64,000 bases of DNA, taken from the NCBI RefSeq assembly GCF_907165205.1, contig NC_058192.1:36918001-36982000 (forward strand). The letters run 5' to 3'. The notes under the pieces were generated by a model. That model saw only the letters and a list, made by a program, of their open reading frames with translations, ran no database searches and had not been told where the DNA came from. Positions 11,690 through 22,479 of this stretch are shown piece after piece. The stretch's first letter is position 1, and every line of letters begins with the position of its first letter. The position numbers and the translations under genes were made by a program. This DNA is from Coccinella septempunctata (Eukaryota > Arthropoda > Insecta > Coleoptera > Coccinellidae).

Positions 11690-13555
11690 TAACCATATTT
11701 GGAATGTAGGATCTTTATATCGATGTGATTAACCACACAAAAAGTCAGCGACTCGCATTGGGATCCAGGGGGTGATTCATCATCCCTTATATTTCGAAAT
11801 TTGATAACACGGAAACTGTTTGCCGGAGCATAACCATATTTGGTATGTAGGATCGTTATATCGATGTGATTAACCACACAAAAAATCAGCGACTCGCATA
11901 GGGATCCAGGGGGTGATTCGTCATCCCTTATATTTCGGAATTTGATAACACGGAAACTGTTTGCCGGAGCATAACCATATTTGGAATGTAGGATCGTTAT
12001 ATCGATGTGATTAACCACACAAACAAATCAGCGACTCGCATAGGGATCCAGGGGGTGATTCGTCATCCCCTAAACTTCAAAATTTTATAACACGGAAACT
12101 ATTCGCCGGAGCATAACCATATTTGGAATGTAGGATCGTTATATCGATGTGATTAACCACACAAAAAATCAGCGACTCGCATAGGGATCCAGGGGGTGAT
12201 TCGTCATCCCCTAAACTTCAAAATTTTATAACACGGAAACTATTCGCCGGAGCATAACCATATTTGGAATGTAGGATCGTTATATCGATGTGATTAACCA
12301 CACAAAAAATCAGCGACTCGCATAGGGATCCAGGGGGTGATTCGTCATCCCCTAAACTTCAAAATTTTATAACACGGAAACTATTCGCCGGAGCATAACC
12401 ATATCTGGAATGTAGGATCGTTATATCGATGTGATTAACCACACAAAAAATCAGCGACTCGCATGGGGATTCAGGGGGTGATTCGTCATCCCTTATATTT
12501 CGGAATTTGATAACACGGAAACTATTCGCCGGAGCATAACCATATTTGGAATGTAGGATCGTTATATCGATGTGATTAACCACACAAAAAATCAGCGACT
12601 CGCATAGGGATCCAGGGGGTGATTCGTCATCCCTTATATTTCGGAATTTGATAACACGGAAACTATTCGCCGGAGCATAACCATATTTGGAATGTAGGAT
12701 CGTTATATCGATGTGATTAACCACACAAAAAATCAGCGACTCGCATAGGGATCCAGGGGGTGATTCGTCATCCCCTAAACTTCAAAATTTTTTAACACGG
12801 AAACTATTCGCCGGAGCATAACCATATTTGGAATGTAGGATCGTTATATCGATGTGATTAACCACACAAAAAATCAGCGACTCGCATAGGGATCCAGGGG
12901 GTGATTCGTCATCCCCTAAACTTCAAAATTTTATAACACGGAAACTATTCGCCGGAGCATAACCATATTTGGAATGTAGGATCGTTATATCGATGTGATT
13001 AACCACACAAAAAATCAGCGACTCGCATAGGGATCCAGGGGGTGATTCGTCATCCCCTAAACTTCAAAATTTTATAACACGGAAACTATTCGCCGGAGCA
13101 TAACCATATTTGGAATGTAGGATTGTTATATCGATGTGATTAACCACACAAAAAATCAGCGACTCGCATAGGGATCCAGGGGGTGATTCGTCATCCCCTA
13201 AACTTCAAAATTTTATAACACGGAAACTATTCGCCGGAGCATAACCATATTTGGAATGTAGGATTGTTATATCGATGTGATTAACCACACAAAAAATCAG
13301 CGACTCGCATAGGGATCCAGGGGGTGATTCGTCATCCCTTATATTTCGAAATTTGATAACACGGAAACTGTTTGCCGGAGCATAACCATATTTGGAATGT
13401 AGGATCGTTATATCGATGTGATTAACCACACAAAAAATCAGCGACTCGCATAGGGATCCAGGGGGTGATTTGTCATCCCCTAAACTTCAAAATTTTATAA
13501 CACGGAAACTATTCGCCGGAGCATAACCATATTTGGAATGTAGGAATGTGATTAA
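11690..13555 (-). repeat. 141-bp satellite array, left block (about 13 copies)
   Basis: Head-to-tail monomers of 141-142 bp, with landmarks ATCGATGTGATTAACC, GACTCGCATAGGGATCC, AGGGGGTGATTCGTCATCCC and GGAGCATAACCATATTTGG. Starts of GTGATTAACC at 11725, 11866, 12007, 12149, 12290 and 12431 fix the period. The block ends in a truncated monomer at the mirror point near 13550. Some monomers have TTATATTTCGG in place of CTAAACTTC. Confidence 0.95.
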
Positions 13556-16500
13556 CCACAAAATGGTTATGCTCGGGAAAATAGTTTCCGTGTTATAAAA
13601 TTTTGAAATTTAGGGGATGACGAATCACCCCCTGGATCCCTATGCGAGTCGCTGATTTTTTTTGTGGGTAATCACATCGATATGGAGATCCTACATTCCG
13701 AATATGGTTATGCTCCGGCGAATAGTTTCCGTGTTATAAAATTTTGAAGTTTAGGGGATGATGAATCACCCCCTGGATCCCTATGCGAGTCGCTGATTTT
13801 TTGTGTGGTTAATCACATCGATATGGAGATCCTACATTCCGAATATGGTTATGCTCCGGCGAATAGTTTCCGTGTTATAAAATTTTGAAGTTTAGGGGAT
13901 GATGAATCACCCCCTGGATCCCTATGCGAGTCGCTGATTTTTTGTGTGGTTAATCACATCGATATAAAGATCCTACACTCCAAATATGGTTATGCTCCGG
14001 CCAATAGTTTCCGTGTTATAAAATTTTGAAGTTTAGGGGATGACGAATCATCCCCTGGATCCCTTTGCGAGTCGCTGATTTTTTGTGTGGTTAATCACAT
14101 CGATATGGAGATCCTACATTCCGAATATGGTTATGCTCCGGCGAATAGTTTCCGTGTTATAAAATTTTGAAGTTTAGGGGATGATGAATCACCCCCTGGA
14201 TCCCTATGCGAGTCGCTGATTTTTTGTGTGGTTAATCACATCGATATGGAGATCCTACATTCCGAATATGGTTATGCTCCGGCGAATAGTTTCCGTGTTA
14301 TAAAATTTTGAAGTTTAGGGGATGATGAATCACCCCCTGGATCCCTATGCGAGTCGCTGATTTTTTGTGTGGTTAATCACATCGATATAAAGATCCTACA
14401 CTCCAAATATGGTTATGCTCCGGCCAATAGTTTCCGTGTTATAAAATTTTGAAGTTTAGGGGATGACGAATCATCCCCTGGATCCCTTTGCGAGTCGCTG
14501 ATTTTTTTTTGTGGGTAATCACATCGATATGGAGATCCTACATTCCGAATATGGTTATGCTCCGGCGAATAGTTTCCGTGTTATAAAATTTTGAAGTTTA
14601 GGGGATGATGAATCACCCCCTGGATCCCTATGCGAGTCGCTGATTTTTTGTGTGGTTAATCACATCGATATGGAGATCCTACATTCCGAATATGGTTATG
14701 CTCCGGCGAATAGTTTCCGTGTTATAAAATTTTGAAGTTTAGGGGATGATGAATCACCCCCTGGTTCCCTATGCGAGTCGCTGATTTTTTGTGTGGTTAA
14801 TCACATCGATATAAAGATCCTACACTCCAAATATGGTTATGCTCCGGCGAATAGTTTCCGTGTTATAAAATTTTGAAGTTTAGGGGATGACGAATCACCC
14901 CCTGGATCCCTATGCGAGTCGCTGATTTTTTGTGTGGTTAATCACATCGATATGGAGATCCTACATTCCGAATATGGTTATGCTCCGGCGAATAGTTTCC
15001 GTGTTATAAAATTTTGAAGTTTAGGGGATGATGAATCACCCCCTGGATCCCTATGCGAGTCGCTGATTTTTTGTGTGGTTAATCACATCGATATAAAGAT
15101 CCTACACTCCAAATATGGTTATGCTCCGGCGAATAGTGTCCGTGTTATAAAATTTTGAAGTTTAGGGGATGACGAATCACCCCCTGGATCCCTATGCGAG
15201 TCGCTGATTTTTTGTGTGGTTAATCACATCGATATGAAGATCCTACATTCCGAATATGGTTATGCTCCGGCCAATAGTTTCCGTGTTATAAAATTTTGAA
15301 GTTTATGGGATGACGAATCACCCCCTGGATCCCTTTGCGAGTCGCTGATTTTTTTTGTGGGTAATCACATCGATATGGAGATCCTACATTCCGAATATGG
15401 TTATGCTCCGGCGAATAGTTTCCGTGTTATAAAATTTTGAAGTTTAGGGGATGATGAATCACCCCCTGGATCCCCATGCGAGTCGCTGATTTTTTGTGTG
15501 GTTAATCACATCGATATAAAGATCCTACACTCCAAATATGGTTATGCTCCGGCGAATAGTTTCCGTGTTATAAAATTTTGAAGTTTAGGGGATGACGAAT
15601 CACCCCCTGGATCCCTATGCGAGTCGCTGATTTTTTGTGTGGTTAATCACATCGATATGAAGATCCTACACTCCAAATATGGTTATGCTCCGGCCAATAG
15701 TTTCCGTGTTATAAAATTTTGAAGTTTAGGGGATGATGAATCACCCCCTGGATCCCTATGCGAGTCGCTGATTTTTTGTGTGGTTAATCACATCGATATG
15801 GAGATCCTACATTCCGAATATGGTTATGCTCCGGCGAATAGTTTCCGTGTTATAAAATTTTGAAGTTTAGGGGATGATGAATCACCCCCTGGATCCCTAT
15901 GCGAGTCGCTGATTTTTTGTGTGGTTAATCACATCGATATAAAGATCCTACACTCCAAATATGGTTATGCTCCGGCCAATAGTTTCCGTGTTATAAAATT
16001 TTGAAGTTTAGGGGATGACGAATCATCCCCTGGATCCCTTTGCGAGTCGCTGATTTTTTTTTGTGGGTAATCACATCGATATGGAGATCCTACATTCCGA
16101 ATATGGTTATGCTCCGGCGAATAGTTTCCGTGTTATAAAATTTTGAAGTTTAGGGGATGATGAATCACCCCCTGGATCCCTATGCGAGTCGCTGATTTTT
16201 TGTGTGGTTAATCACATCGATATGGAGATCCTACATTCCGAATATGGTTATGCTCCGGCGAATAGTTTCCGTGTTATAAAATTTTGAAGTTTAGGGGATG
16301 ATGAATCACCCCCTGGTTCCCTATGCGAGTCGCTGATTTTTTGTGTGGTTAATCACATCGATATAAAGATCCTACACTCCAAATATGGTTATGCTCCGGC
16401 GAATAGTTTCCGTGTTATAAAATTTTGAAGTTTAGGGGATGACGAATCACCCCCTGGATCCCTATGCGAGTCGCTGATTTTTTGTGTGGTTAATCACATC

Positions 16501-17829
16501 GATATGGAGATCCTACATTCCGAATATGGTTATGCTCCGGCGAATAGTTTCCGTGTTATAAAATTTTGAAGTTTAGGGGATGATGAATCACCCCCTGGAT
16601 CCCTATGCGAGTCGCTGATTTTTTGTGTGGTTAATCACATCGATATAAAGATCCTACACTCCAAATATGGTTATGCTCCGGCGAATAGTGTCCGTGTTAT
16701 AAAATTTTGAAGTTTAGGGGATGACGAATCACCCCCTGGATCCCTATGCGAGTCGCTGATTTTTTGTGTGGTTAATCACATCGATATGAAGATCCTACAT
16801 TCCGAATATGGTTATGCTCCGGCCAATAGTTTCCGTGTTATAAAATTTTGAAGTTTAGGGGATGACGAATCACCCCCTGGATCCCTTTGCGAGTCGCTGA
16901 TTTTTTTTGTGGGTAATCACATCGATATGGAGATCCTACATTCCGAATATGGTTATGCTCCGGCGAATAGTTTCCGTGTTATAAAATTTTGAAGTTTAGG
17001 GGATGATGAATCACCCCCTGGATCCCTATGCGAGTCGCTGATTTTTTGTGTGGTTAATCACATCGATATAAAGATCCTACACTCCAAATATGGTTATGCT
17101 CCGGCGAATAGTTTCCGTGTTATAAAATTTTGAAGTTTAGGGGATGACGAATCACCCCCTGGATCCCTATGCGAGTCGCTGATTTTTTGTGTGGTTAATC
17201 ACATCGATATGAAGATCCTACACTCCAAATATGGTTATGCTCCGGCCAATAGTTTCCGTGTTATAAAATTTTGAAGTTTAGGGGATGACGAATCATCCCC
17301 TGGATCCCTTTGCGAGTCGCTGATTTTTTGTGTGGTTAATCACATCGATATGAAGATCCTACACTCCAAATATGGTTATGCTCCGGCCAATAGTTTCCGT
17401 GTTATAAAATTTTGAAGTTTAGGGGATGACGAATCATCCCCTGGATCCCTTTGCGAGTCGCTGATTTTTTTTTGTGGGTAATCACATCGATATGGAGATC
17501 CTACATTCCGAATATGGTTATGCTCCGGCGAATAGTTTCCGTGTTATAAAATTTTGAAGTTTAGGGGATGATGAATCACCCCCTGGATCCCTATGCGAGT
17601 CGCTGATTTTTTTTGTGGGTAATCACATCGATATAAAGATCCTACATTCCAAATATGGTTATGCTCCGGCGAATAGTTTCCGTGTTAAAAAATTTTGAAG
17701 TTTAGGGGATGACGAAACACCCCCTGGATCCCTATGCGAGTCGCTGATTTTTTTTGTGGTTAATCACATCGATATAGAGATCCTACATTCCAAATATGGT
17801 TATGCTCCGGCGAATAGTTTCCGTGTCAT
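13556..17829 (+). repeat. 141-bp satellite array, right block, opposite orientation (about 30 copies)
   Basis: The same monomer as 11690-13555 but reverse-complemented, so the two blocks form a giant interrupted palindrome. TAATCACATC recurs every 141 bp (for example 13810 and 13951). Monomer classes differ at a few diagnostic positions (GATATGGAGATCC, GATATAAAGATCC or GATATGAAGATCC; GGCGAATAG or GGCCAATAG), giving higher-order structure. Confidence 0.95.
14525..17630 (+). repeat. two copies of an 11-monomer higher-order repeat (about 1552 bp)
   Basis: Rare variants recur exactly 1552 bp apart: CTGGTTCCC at 14761 and 16313, GAATAGTGTCC at 15131 and 16683, and the long T-run before GTGGGTAATC at 14511 and 16063. 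The order of monomer classes is the same in both stretches. This indicates duplication of a whole 11-mer block, as in alpha-satellite-like evolution. Confidence 0.8.
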
Positions 17830-18292
17830 AAAATTTTGGCAGTACGCCACTGGTCACCGCGTTCGGGTGTTTCCGTCGAACGGTCTGCTGGAAACGGTCT
17901 GCTAGGTTCACACCGGTCACTTTTCTAGCCTTTATTTCAGCAAATCTATTTATCAAATCAGCCATAGCTGATGACGATTTCAGTTTTTTAAGTTGTTCCC
18001 TCTCTATTGACAATAACGACATGTCTGAAAGCCGTTCCTGTCCCATAGAAGTCCTCAGATAATTTTTTATGATTTTTAATTTTGAAAAACTCCTTTCAGC
18101 GGTTGCAGTTGTAACCGGAAGGGTCAAAAATAAAAGGCATGCAGTAATAACGTCCGGAAAACTGGATGCAAGGCTACTGAATTTTATCAGGACTAATTCT
18201 AAAAGTTCTTTGATGGCACGAATTTTCTGAATTTCAGATTTTGAGTATTCGTATCTATCGGAATGATCAATTCGGTGTAATGAACGGTTGTC
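17783..18292 (-). pseudogene. hAT transposase C-terminal (dimerisation) domain remnant
   Basis: The minus-strand frame is open from 18292 to 17783. It contains the hAT C-terminal dimerisation signature: a leucine-rich stretch (FPDVITACLLFLTLPVTTA), then TAERSFSKLKIIKNYLR and the MGQERLSDMSLLSIE block. hAT transposases oligomerise through this region. The tail (TGVNLADRFQQTVRRKHPNA) runs into the first satellite monomer, where the frame ends. The N-terminal zinc finger and catalytic segments are missing, because a stop and the element terminus lie just upstream at 18293-18445. This is an incomplete gene, most similar in style to the ZMYM/TTF group of insect hAT proteins. Confidence 0.8.
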
Positions 18293-18733
18293 TTAGCAGT
18301 TATTCTCAAAAATGCTATTGTAAAACCTGTAAGAGGTTTTGGATAATATTTTTAGGAATTTTTTGCTTACAGACATTCGGGGGCCCCTAAAGCCTGGGGG
18401 CCCCGTATCACTGATACCGCTGATACCGCGGTAGCTACGCCCCTGCGACAGACATATCTTATGTAAATACATACCGAGGGCTTTTTTTTCAATTGTCTAT
18501 GAAGTGAGTTAAGCCACTTCTTACTTATATCTTTATTTCAATACGAACAAAAATAAAGAGTCGGGATAAAATTAATAAGAAAATTAAATGAACATATTTG
18601 AATAATTGGAAATATAATATATACATTCAAACTAATGCAACTATTTTATTCTACAGGAAAAGAAACATAAAACTACTGAACAAAATTGAAAAATTCATAA
18701 AAGCGACCATAACAAAATAAATGGAACATTTTT

Positions 18734-19263
18734 TTATTCAATTTTAATGAAATAAAAAATCGTTTTTATTTTGGCCATAGGTTTCTCGTGATCACTTACA
18801 CTCAATTGCAATAGGACCTCTCTAATATTTTTGTAGCTATAAGCTAATGCACAAACTGCATCAGCTCTTGATGACCATCTAGTATCGCAGATTCTCTTGA
18901 TATGTTTAGCTTTGTCATGCATCGTCTTCTGAATGAACACACTGCAGATATTTGTTCATTTGAACATTCATGTTCTTTCAGTACCTTTGCCATATTTCTC
19001 AAGTCACTGAAACCAATTGCCAGTTTTGTGGTTTTTGAATATAGTTTGCATAAATAACAGTAAACAGCATTCCTTGCGAGATTCGTTGCCTCTGAAAATA
19101 TCAGCCATTCTCGTCTTTCTTTCGAATCATTGATTTTCACTGTGTAAAAATTTGCTTCTTGTATCTGCCTTCGATAAATCCTGTTTCTCTCAGTATATTC
19201 AATTTTTATTTTCGAAATATCCCCAATATCACAGGGTTTATTGATTATATGATATTTAATCAT
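18734..19263 (-). pseudogene. hAT transposase middle part (TTF zinc finger and following region), frameshifted
   Basis: Two overlapping minus-strand frames (19263-18844 and 18940-18734) carry REWLIFSEATNLARNAVYCY, then LCKLYSKTTKLAIGFSDLRN, typical of the TTF-type zinc finger of ZMYM-like hAT transposases. The second frame reads HIKRICDTRWSSRADAVCAL, a motif that follows later in the same family. A frameshift near 18900 and deletion between the two motifs make it a relic. It belongs to the outer hAT element (11241-20131), whose catalytic and C-terminal parts are not present. Confidence 0.75.
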
Positions 19264-19380
19264 TTCTACCGGCCATGAGAAGAGGTTGTATTATTTGGTT
19301 CATTAATTGATGGTACACTCACTTTATGGACAACAATAATCGTGCTGGGGGTGTCACGTACGGAATTTTCATTTTCTCCA

Positions 19381-19569
19381 TCAACTGCGTTTTGGTACTC
19401 CCTGGGTTAAAATTTTCTTTTCCCTGTTTTGAAACAGAGTTATAGATTCAGCAGCCACTAAAAATGAAGATAAGAAATTCTTCTGTTTTGCACATCGCTC
19501 CTCTCGTTGTCTCCGTTTTCTTCGCTTTTCAGCACCTGATTCATACTTTCTATTCATATTTACTCTCAC
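19381..19569 (-). pseudogene. hAT transposase N-terminal remnant
   Basis: A minus-strand open frame of about 60 codons beginning RKYESGAEKRRKRRQREE. A basic start of this type (KYESGAEKRKKK-like) is a common N-terminus of TTF-zinc-finger hAT transposases. It lies just upstream of the zinc-finger remnant at 19263-18734 in the expected order. A stop separates the two. It probably includes the original start and a nuclear-localisation-like basic cluster. Confidence 0.6.
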
Positions 19570-20269
19570 TCACATACTCAAAAATGTTAAACAATATGGG
19601 AAAAAGTTCGCATGAATTTCTAGGCCGAAGCACAATCTTTCTTTTAGCGTTCACCCCGCTAGTGGGCGAAGCTAATTCCGTAGGCCTGCAATTAGGGACT
19701 ACACTGTTTTCAGACATAAAAACAAGCCCTATTTCTTCTGGGAATGGATATCATAAAATATGAGGGAGAAAGTAGGGCTCGAAATTGTAATGCGAATGAT
19801 AGGTAAAAATTGCCAGATGTAGGATTGGAACGTCGTCGTAAAAACAAATAAGAAAACACGATCGGGTCGAGTGTGGTGCAATTTTTGAGGTTTGTAATAA
19901 AATTACGATAAACAATTTTTGTCCCATGAAAACGAGGATTGGAGAGCCGGGGGGCCGCCTATAGTTGGAGGCCCAAACGGATAAGAAAGCAGGGTCGGGT
20001 GGAATGCAATTCTTATGATCTGTAATGAAATTCTGACAACATTTCTTTTGGTCCGACGGAAACGCATATTTTTCGGAGAGCCGGGGCCCTAAGCGCGCGC
20101 TTAGTGCGCCTTCTGGGATAATCCGCCACTGGGTAAGTGAACGCAGTGCTTAGTGAACCACACAATCAAAACAAATTACCATATAATATCATCAAAATGT
20201 TACAATATCAGGGAAATGCTGTGTATTGTCAATACAGAAGCGCCTTTTTGCAAGCACTCATTATTGTTC

Positions 20270-20375
20270 GTGCCACCATACCTGGTGAACACAACACTTG
20301 ATACATTGTCCTGTTGGTGGCTCCTCATATTTTTCTCAACAAATAGGACAATATTGATCGAGTCCTAACCAAGAA
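20270..20375 (-). pseudogene. Cys-rich zinc-binding C-terminus of a transposon protein (fragment)
   Basis: On the minus strand the sequence reads LDQYCPIC, a stop, then EKYEEPPTGQCIKCCVHQVW, WHEQ and further stops. The CxxC ... CxxC ... WWHE layout resembles PHD-like fingers at the ends of insect pogo/Jerky-type or related transposase proteins. Only about 30 residues are seen and no catalytic domain is next to it, so family assignment is tentative. Confidence 0.4.
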
Positions 20376-21674
20376 AATCAACAATGTCATAATTTATTCC
20401 TCACTGAACAAATGCCCATATAATGAATCTATGCGCACACTTACCCGCGCACACTTTCCCCAGTAAGCCAAAATTTGAATTGACGTTCTTAGGAACATGG
20501 TTCACTTCGGAAGAGAGAACTTGCAACTATTCGATCGCAAGTGGGCGCAGCTGCACTATGAACGTTGTGCTCAAAACAGTTGCGCAATCGTTTAGTTTCT
20601 GTCGAGGCTGAAACTATTCGATCGCAAAACTTTTCAGTTGCATGTCTGCGGGGTCCCTTATAGAGTTGAGCAGCTAAGAGAACCTAAAATTTTTTATTAT
20701 ATATTTAGATTAATATGCGCATGATCGAATAAAATATTGATTAATACTGTCGGACTCGGAACTTGGACCTGGCAGAATTTGCAGAGATGCTAAAAATTAA
20801 CAAGAAAACTAGTGAATTTGATTGATTGCAAATAAAAAGTTAGCGAAACGTCGCACGGCGCACTCCTATGAGAAACTAATTTGGCGATTCTGCACCCTTG
20901 CTTCACCCAAATGAACCCTTCTTTCATACATTGCATAGTCGAGATATACGCACTGCGCACACTTACCCTCTGCGCTTAGTTACCCCGAATGATTCTATAT
21001 ATAATAAGGAAAAAATTCGAAAAACCAATATTCCATGTGGTGATAAAAATTTATCTTTGAAGAGTTCTGAGTGGAACTCGCTGAGTTCTACAAAGTATGT
21101 CGATATAGTAGGTAGGTCATCTGTAGGGTCATCTACACTACACTTTGCATCAGCTGATTTTTAGTGTAACTGCGCAAACGAATGAAAAAAACACTGACGT
21201 TAGGTTGTAACGCTCATAGACTAATAATTTTGATTTAATATCCATATATGGTTACGTTTCTCAGAAGATTTGTTACTTTTTCATCCTCTTGTGAAGTGAT
21301 GTACTTATCGGAAATTTTGAATTTAATCGTATCCATTTTGAAATAGATTAATGTGACGTTTGTGACATTAACATCAAATTTTGCATTTCACACCACAGAA
21401 CACAAATATTACACCACATTTCGACTAGGTAAACTACACCTCCCTTACACTGGTGTAAATCCAATCAGTAAACGAATACTAAAATCGAGTGTAAAAGGAA
21501 ATGACCTAGTGTCATACTGAATGCACAAGTTTTCAATTTATCAGCCATAATTCGGTCAGACATTATAAAAACCAATACCAATATGTCAGATGTCGGTACG
21601 ATGTATTTATACATCATACCCGCTACTGATATGGAATAAAAGGAGCCGGCAATTCTCAGCATTTCGTTGACGAA

Positions 21675-21735
21675 TGAGTTTCGTTGCTCTGACGAGGTCA
21701 AATAAGACCGAAACCATGGTCAGCATCTACTCTTT
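21675..21735 (-). pseudogene. short coding-like start homologous to 40370-40430
   Basis: The minus strand reads MLTMVSVLFDLVRATKL after GAGTAG. The plus strand at 40373 reads MLTMVSVLFEIIRAIQI after GAGTAG. DNA identity extends on both sides of the ATG, so these are diverged copies of one sequence, either a repeat or the beginnings of related genes. This copy stops within about 40 codons. Confidence 0.35.
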
Positions 21736-22054
21736 GTCGACGAAATGAAATTTCTGGTAATACTTCGAGCGATGGTAGTTTGTTAGTTCGATTTAGATCG
21801 TAACATTCGTTGATTTCATTATCTGCGGATGTTATGCATCTGAATTAATTTGATTATAAAAACCAATATTTCTTATGATAATTTCAGCTTACTCTTCACA
21901 CAAATTCATTATCACCCCGGCATCATGGCACTTCCCAGCTGCCGGGACAGGCTGGTAGAGTTTCCTCACACCTCACAGTACTTTTCAAATTTACAGATTA
22001 AGGGCTTATGCTATTTAGATTGAGCTCCTGTTACGTTGATTGCATCTTTTCTTC

Positions 22055-22090
22055 CAGCTACAAGAAACTTTCTTAGGTTGGGTTAGGTTA
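22055..22090 (+). repeat. short interstitial TTAGG-like tract
   Basis: Reads CTTAGGTTGGGTTAGGTTAG, then four more G: three degenerate units of the insect telomere repeat. It is too short to mark a telomere. Confidence 0.4.
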
Positions 22091-22159
22091 GGGGGGTTAA
22101 TACTCAATGGAGGTACATTGTTTGCCAGTTGTCTTCCAACAAATGAGGAAAACCAACCG

Positions 22160-22473
22160 CCGAAAACGGATCACCCTATACGACAATGCGAAATTTCACA
22201 CATCGGCTCACAACTGCATTTTTGAGCACTCGAAACGTCGGCGTCGATTTGATGAGTCAACCGTCGTATAATACTGACACAGCCGTCGATAAAGCTATAG
22301 TACTTCAGAAGGCTGTGGTACTGACTTGGCACATTTTTCGACACCTGAAGCAGCGGTTGATGCGTTCAGAATGCATGTTTTAGAAATACCTCAATCAGTG
22401 TGGAAAACGTGCTTCGACAATTGGTTCGAACACATGCGGAGGTGTTGAGATCTTCATGGGGAATATTTTGAAA
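22160..22473 (+). pseudogene. mariner-type transposase C-terminal remnant
   Basis: The end of a mariner-superfamily DDE/D transposase, frameshifted. ITLYDNAKFHTSAH (about 22168-22210) holds the second catalytic Asp region. TAFLSTRNVGVDLMSQPSYN follows in a shifted frame, with the usual PPYSPDLAP motif decayed to QPSYNTD. The closing block reads FRMHVLEIPQSVWKTCFDNW, FEHMRRC, a stop, DLHGEYFE, which is the typical mariner C-terminus. The N-terminal DNA-binding part is absent. No terminal repeats were found. Confidence 0.75.
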
Positions 22474-22479
22474 AAAAAA

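Larger units (their letters stand above)
11325..18445 (-). mobile_element. nested hAT-type element carrying an inverted satellite array
   Basis: The left tip CAGTGGCGTAGCT (11325) and right tip AGCTACGCCCCTG (ending 18445) are inverted repeats and continue with GGGGCCC-rich sequence on both sides. The flanks CACAGACA and CGACAGAC are similar but not an exact target duplication. Inside are a hAT dimerisation-domain remnant (17783-18292), an inverted copy of its 3' end (11575-11674), and about 6 kb of 141-bp satellite in two opposed blocks. The N-terminal half of a transposase is absent, so the element is non-autonomous. Confidence 0.7.
11241..20131 (-). mobile_element. hAT-superfamily transposon with perfect 8-bp target duplication
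   Basis: The left end reads TAGTGGCGGATTAACC followed by GGGGGCCCTAAGCGC. The right end is the reverse complement (GGGCCCTAAGCGC, then GGATAATCCGCCACTG). Both are flanked by GGTAAGTG (11233-11240 and 20132-20139), the 8-bp duplication that hAT transposition makes. The minus-strand remnants at 19569-18734 encode the N-terminal and middle parts of a TTF-zinc-finger (ZMYM6/KIAA0543-like) hAT transposase. The rest is displaced by the nested element 11325-18445. Confidence 0.85.
20140..22150. other. repeat-rich non-coding mosaic right of the hAT element
   Basis: It contains GCGCACACTTACCC at about 20434 and 20956. This is the complement of GGGTAAGTGTGCGC at 11210-11223 on the other side of the hAT insertion, so the host repeat itself is inverted or tandem. 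It also includes the repeat shared with bases 1-90 (20570-20660) and a segment at 21015-21100 (ATTCGAAAAACCAATATT, GAGTTCTGAGTGG) repeated near 23224-23330. No intact gene was recognised. Confidence 0.5.

Noticed and set aside
11690..17829. CRISPR-like regular repeats
   Set aside because: The units are contiguous 141-bp satellite monomers without unique spacers, in an insect-like genome and inside a transposon.
22055..22090. Telomere or subtelomere signal
   Set aside because: Only about three degenerate TTAGG units occur, in the middle of transposon remnants.
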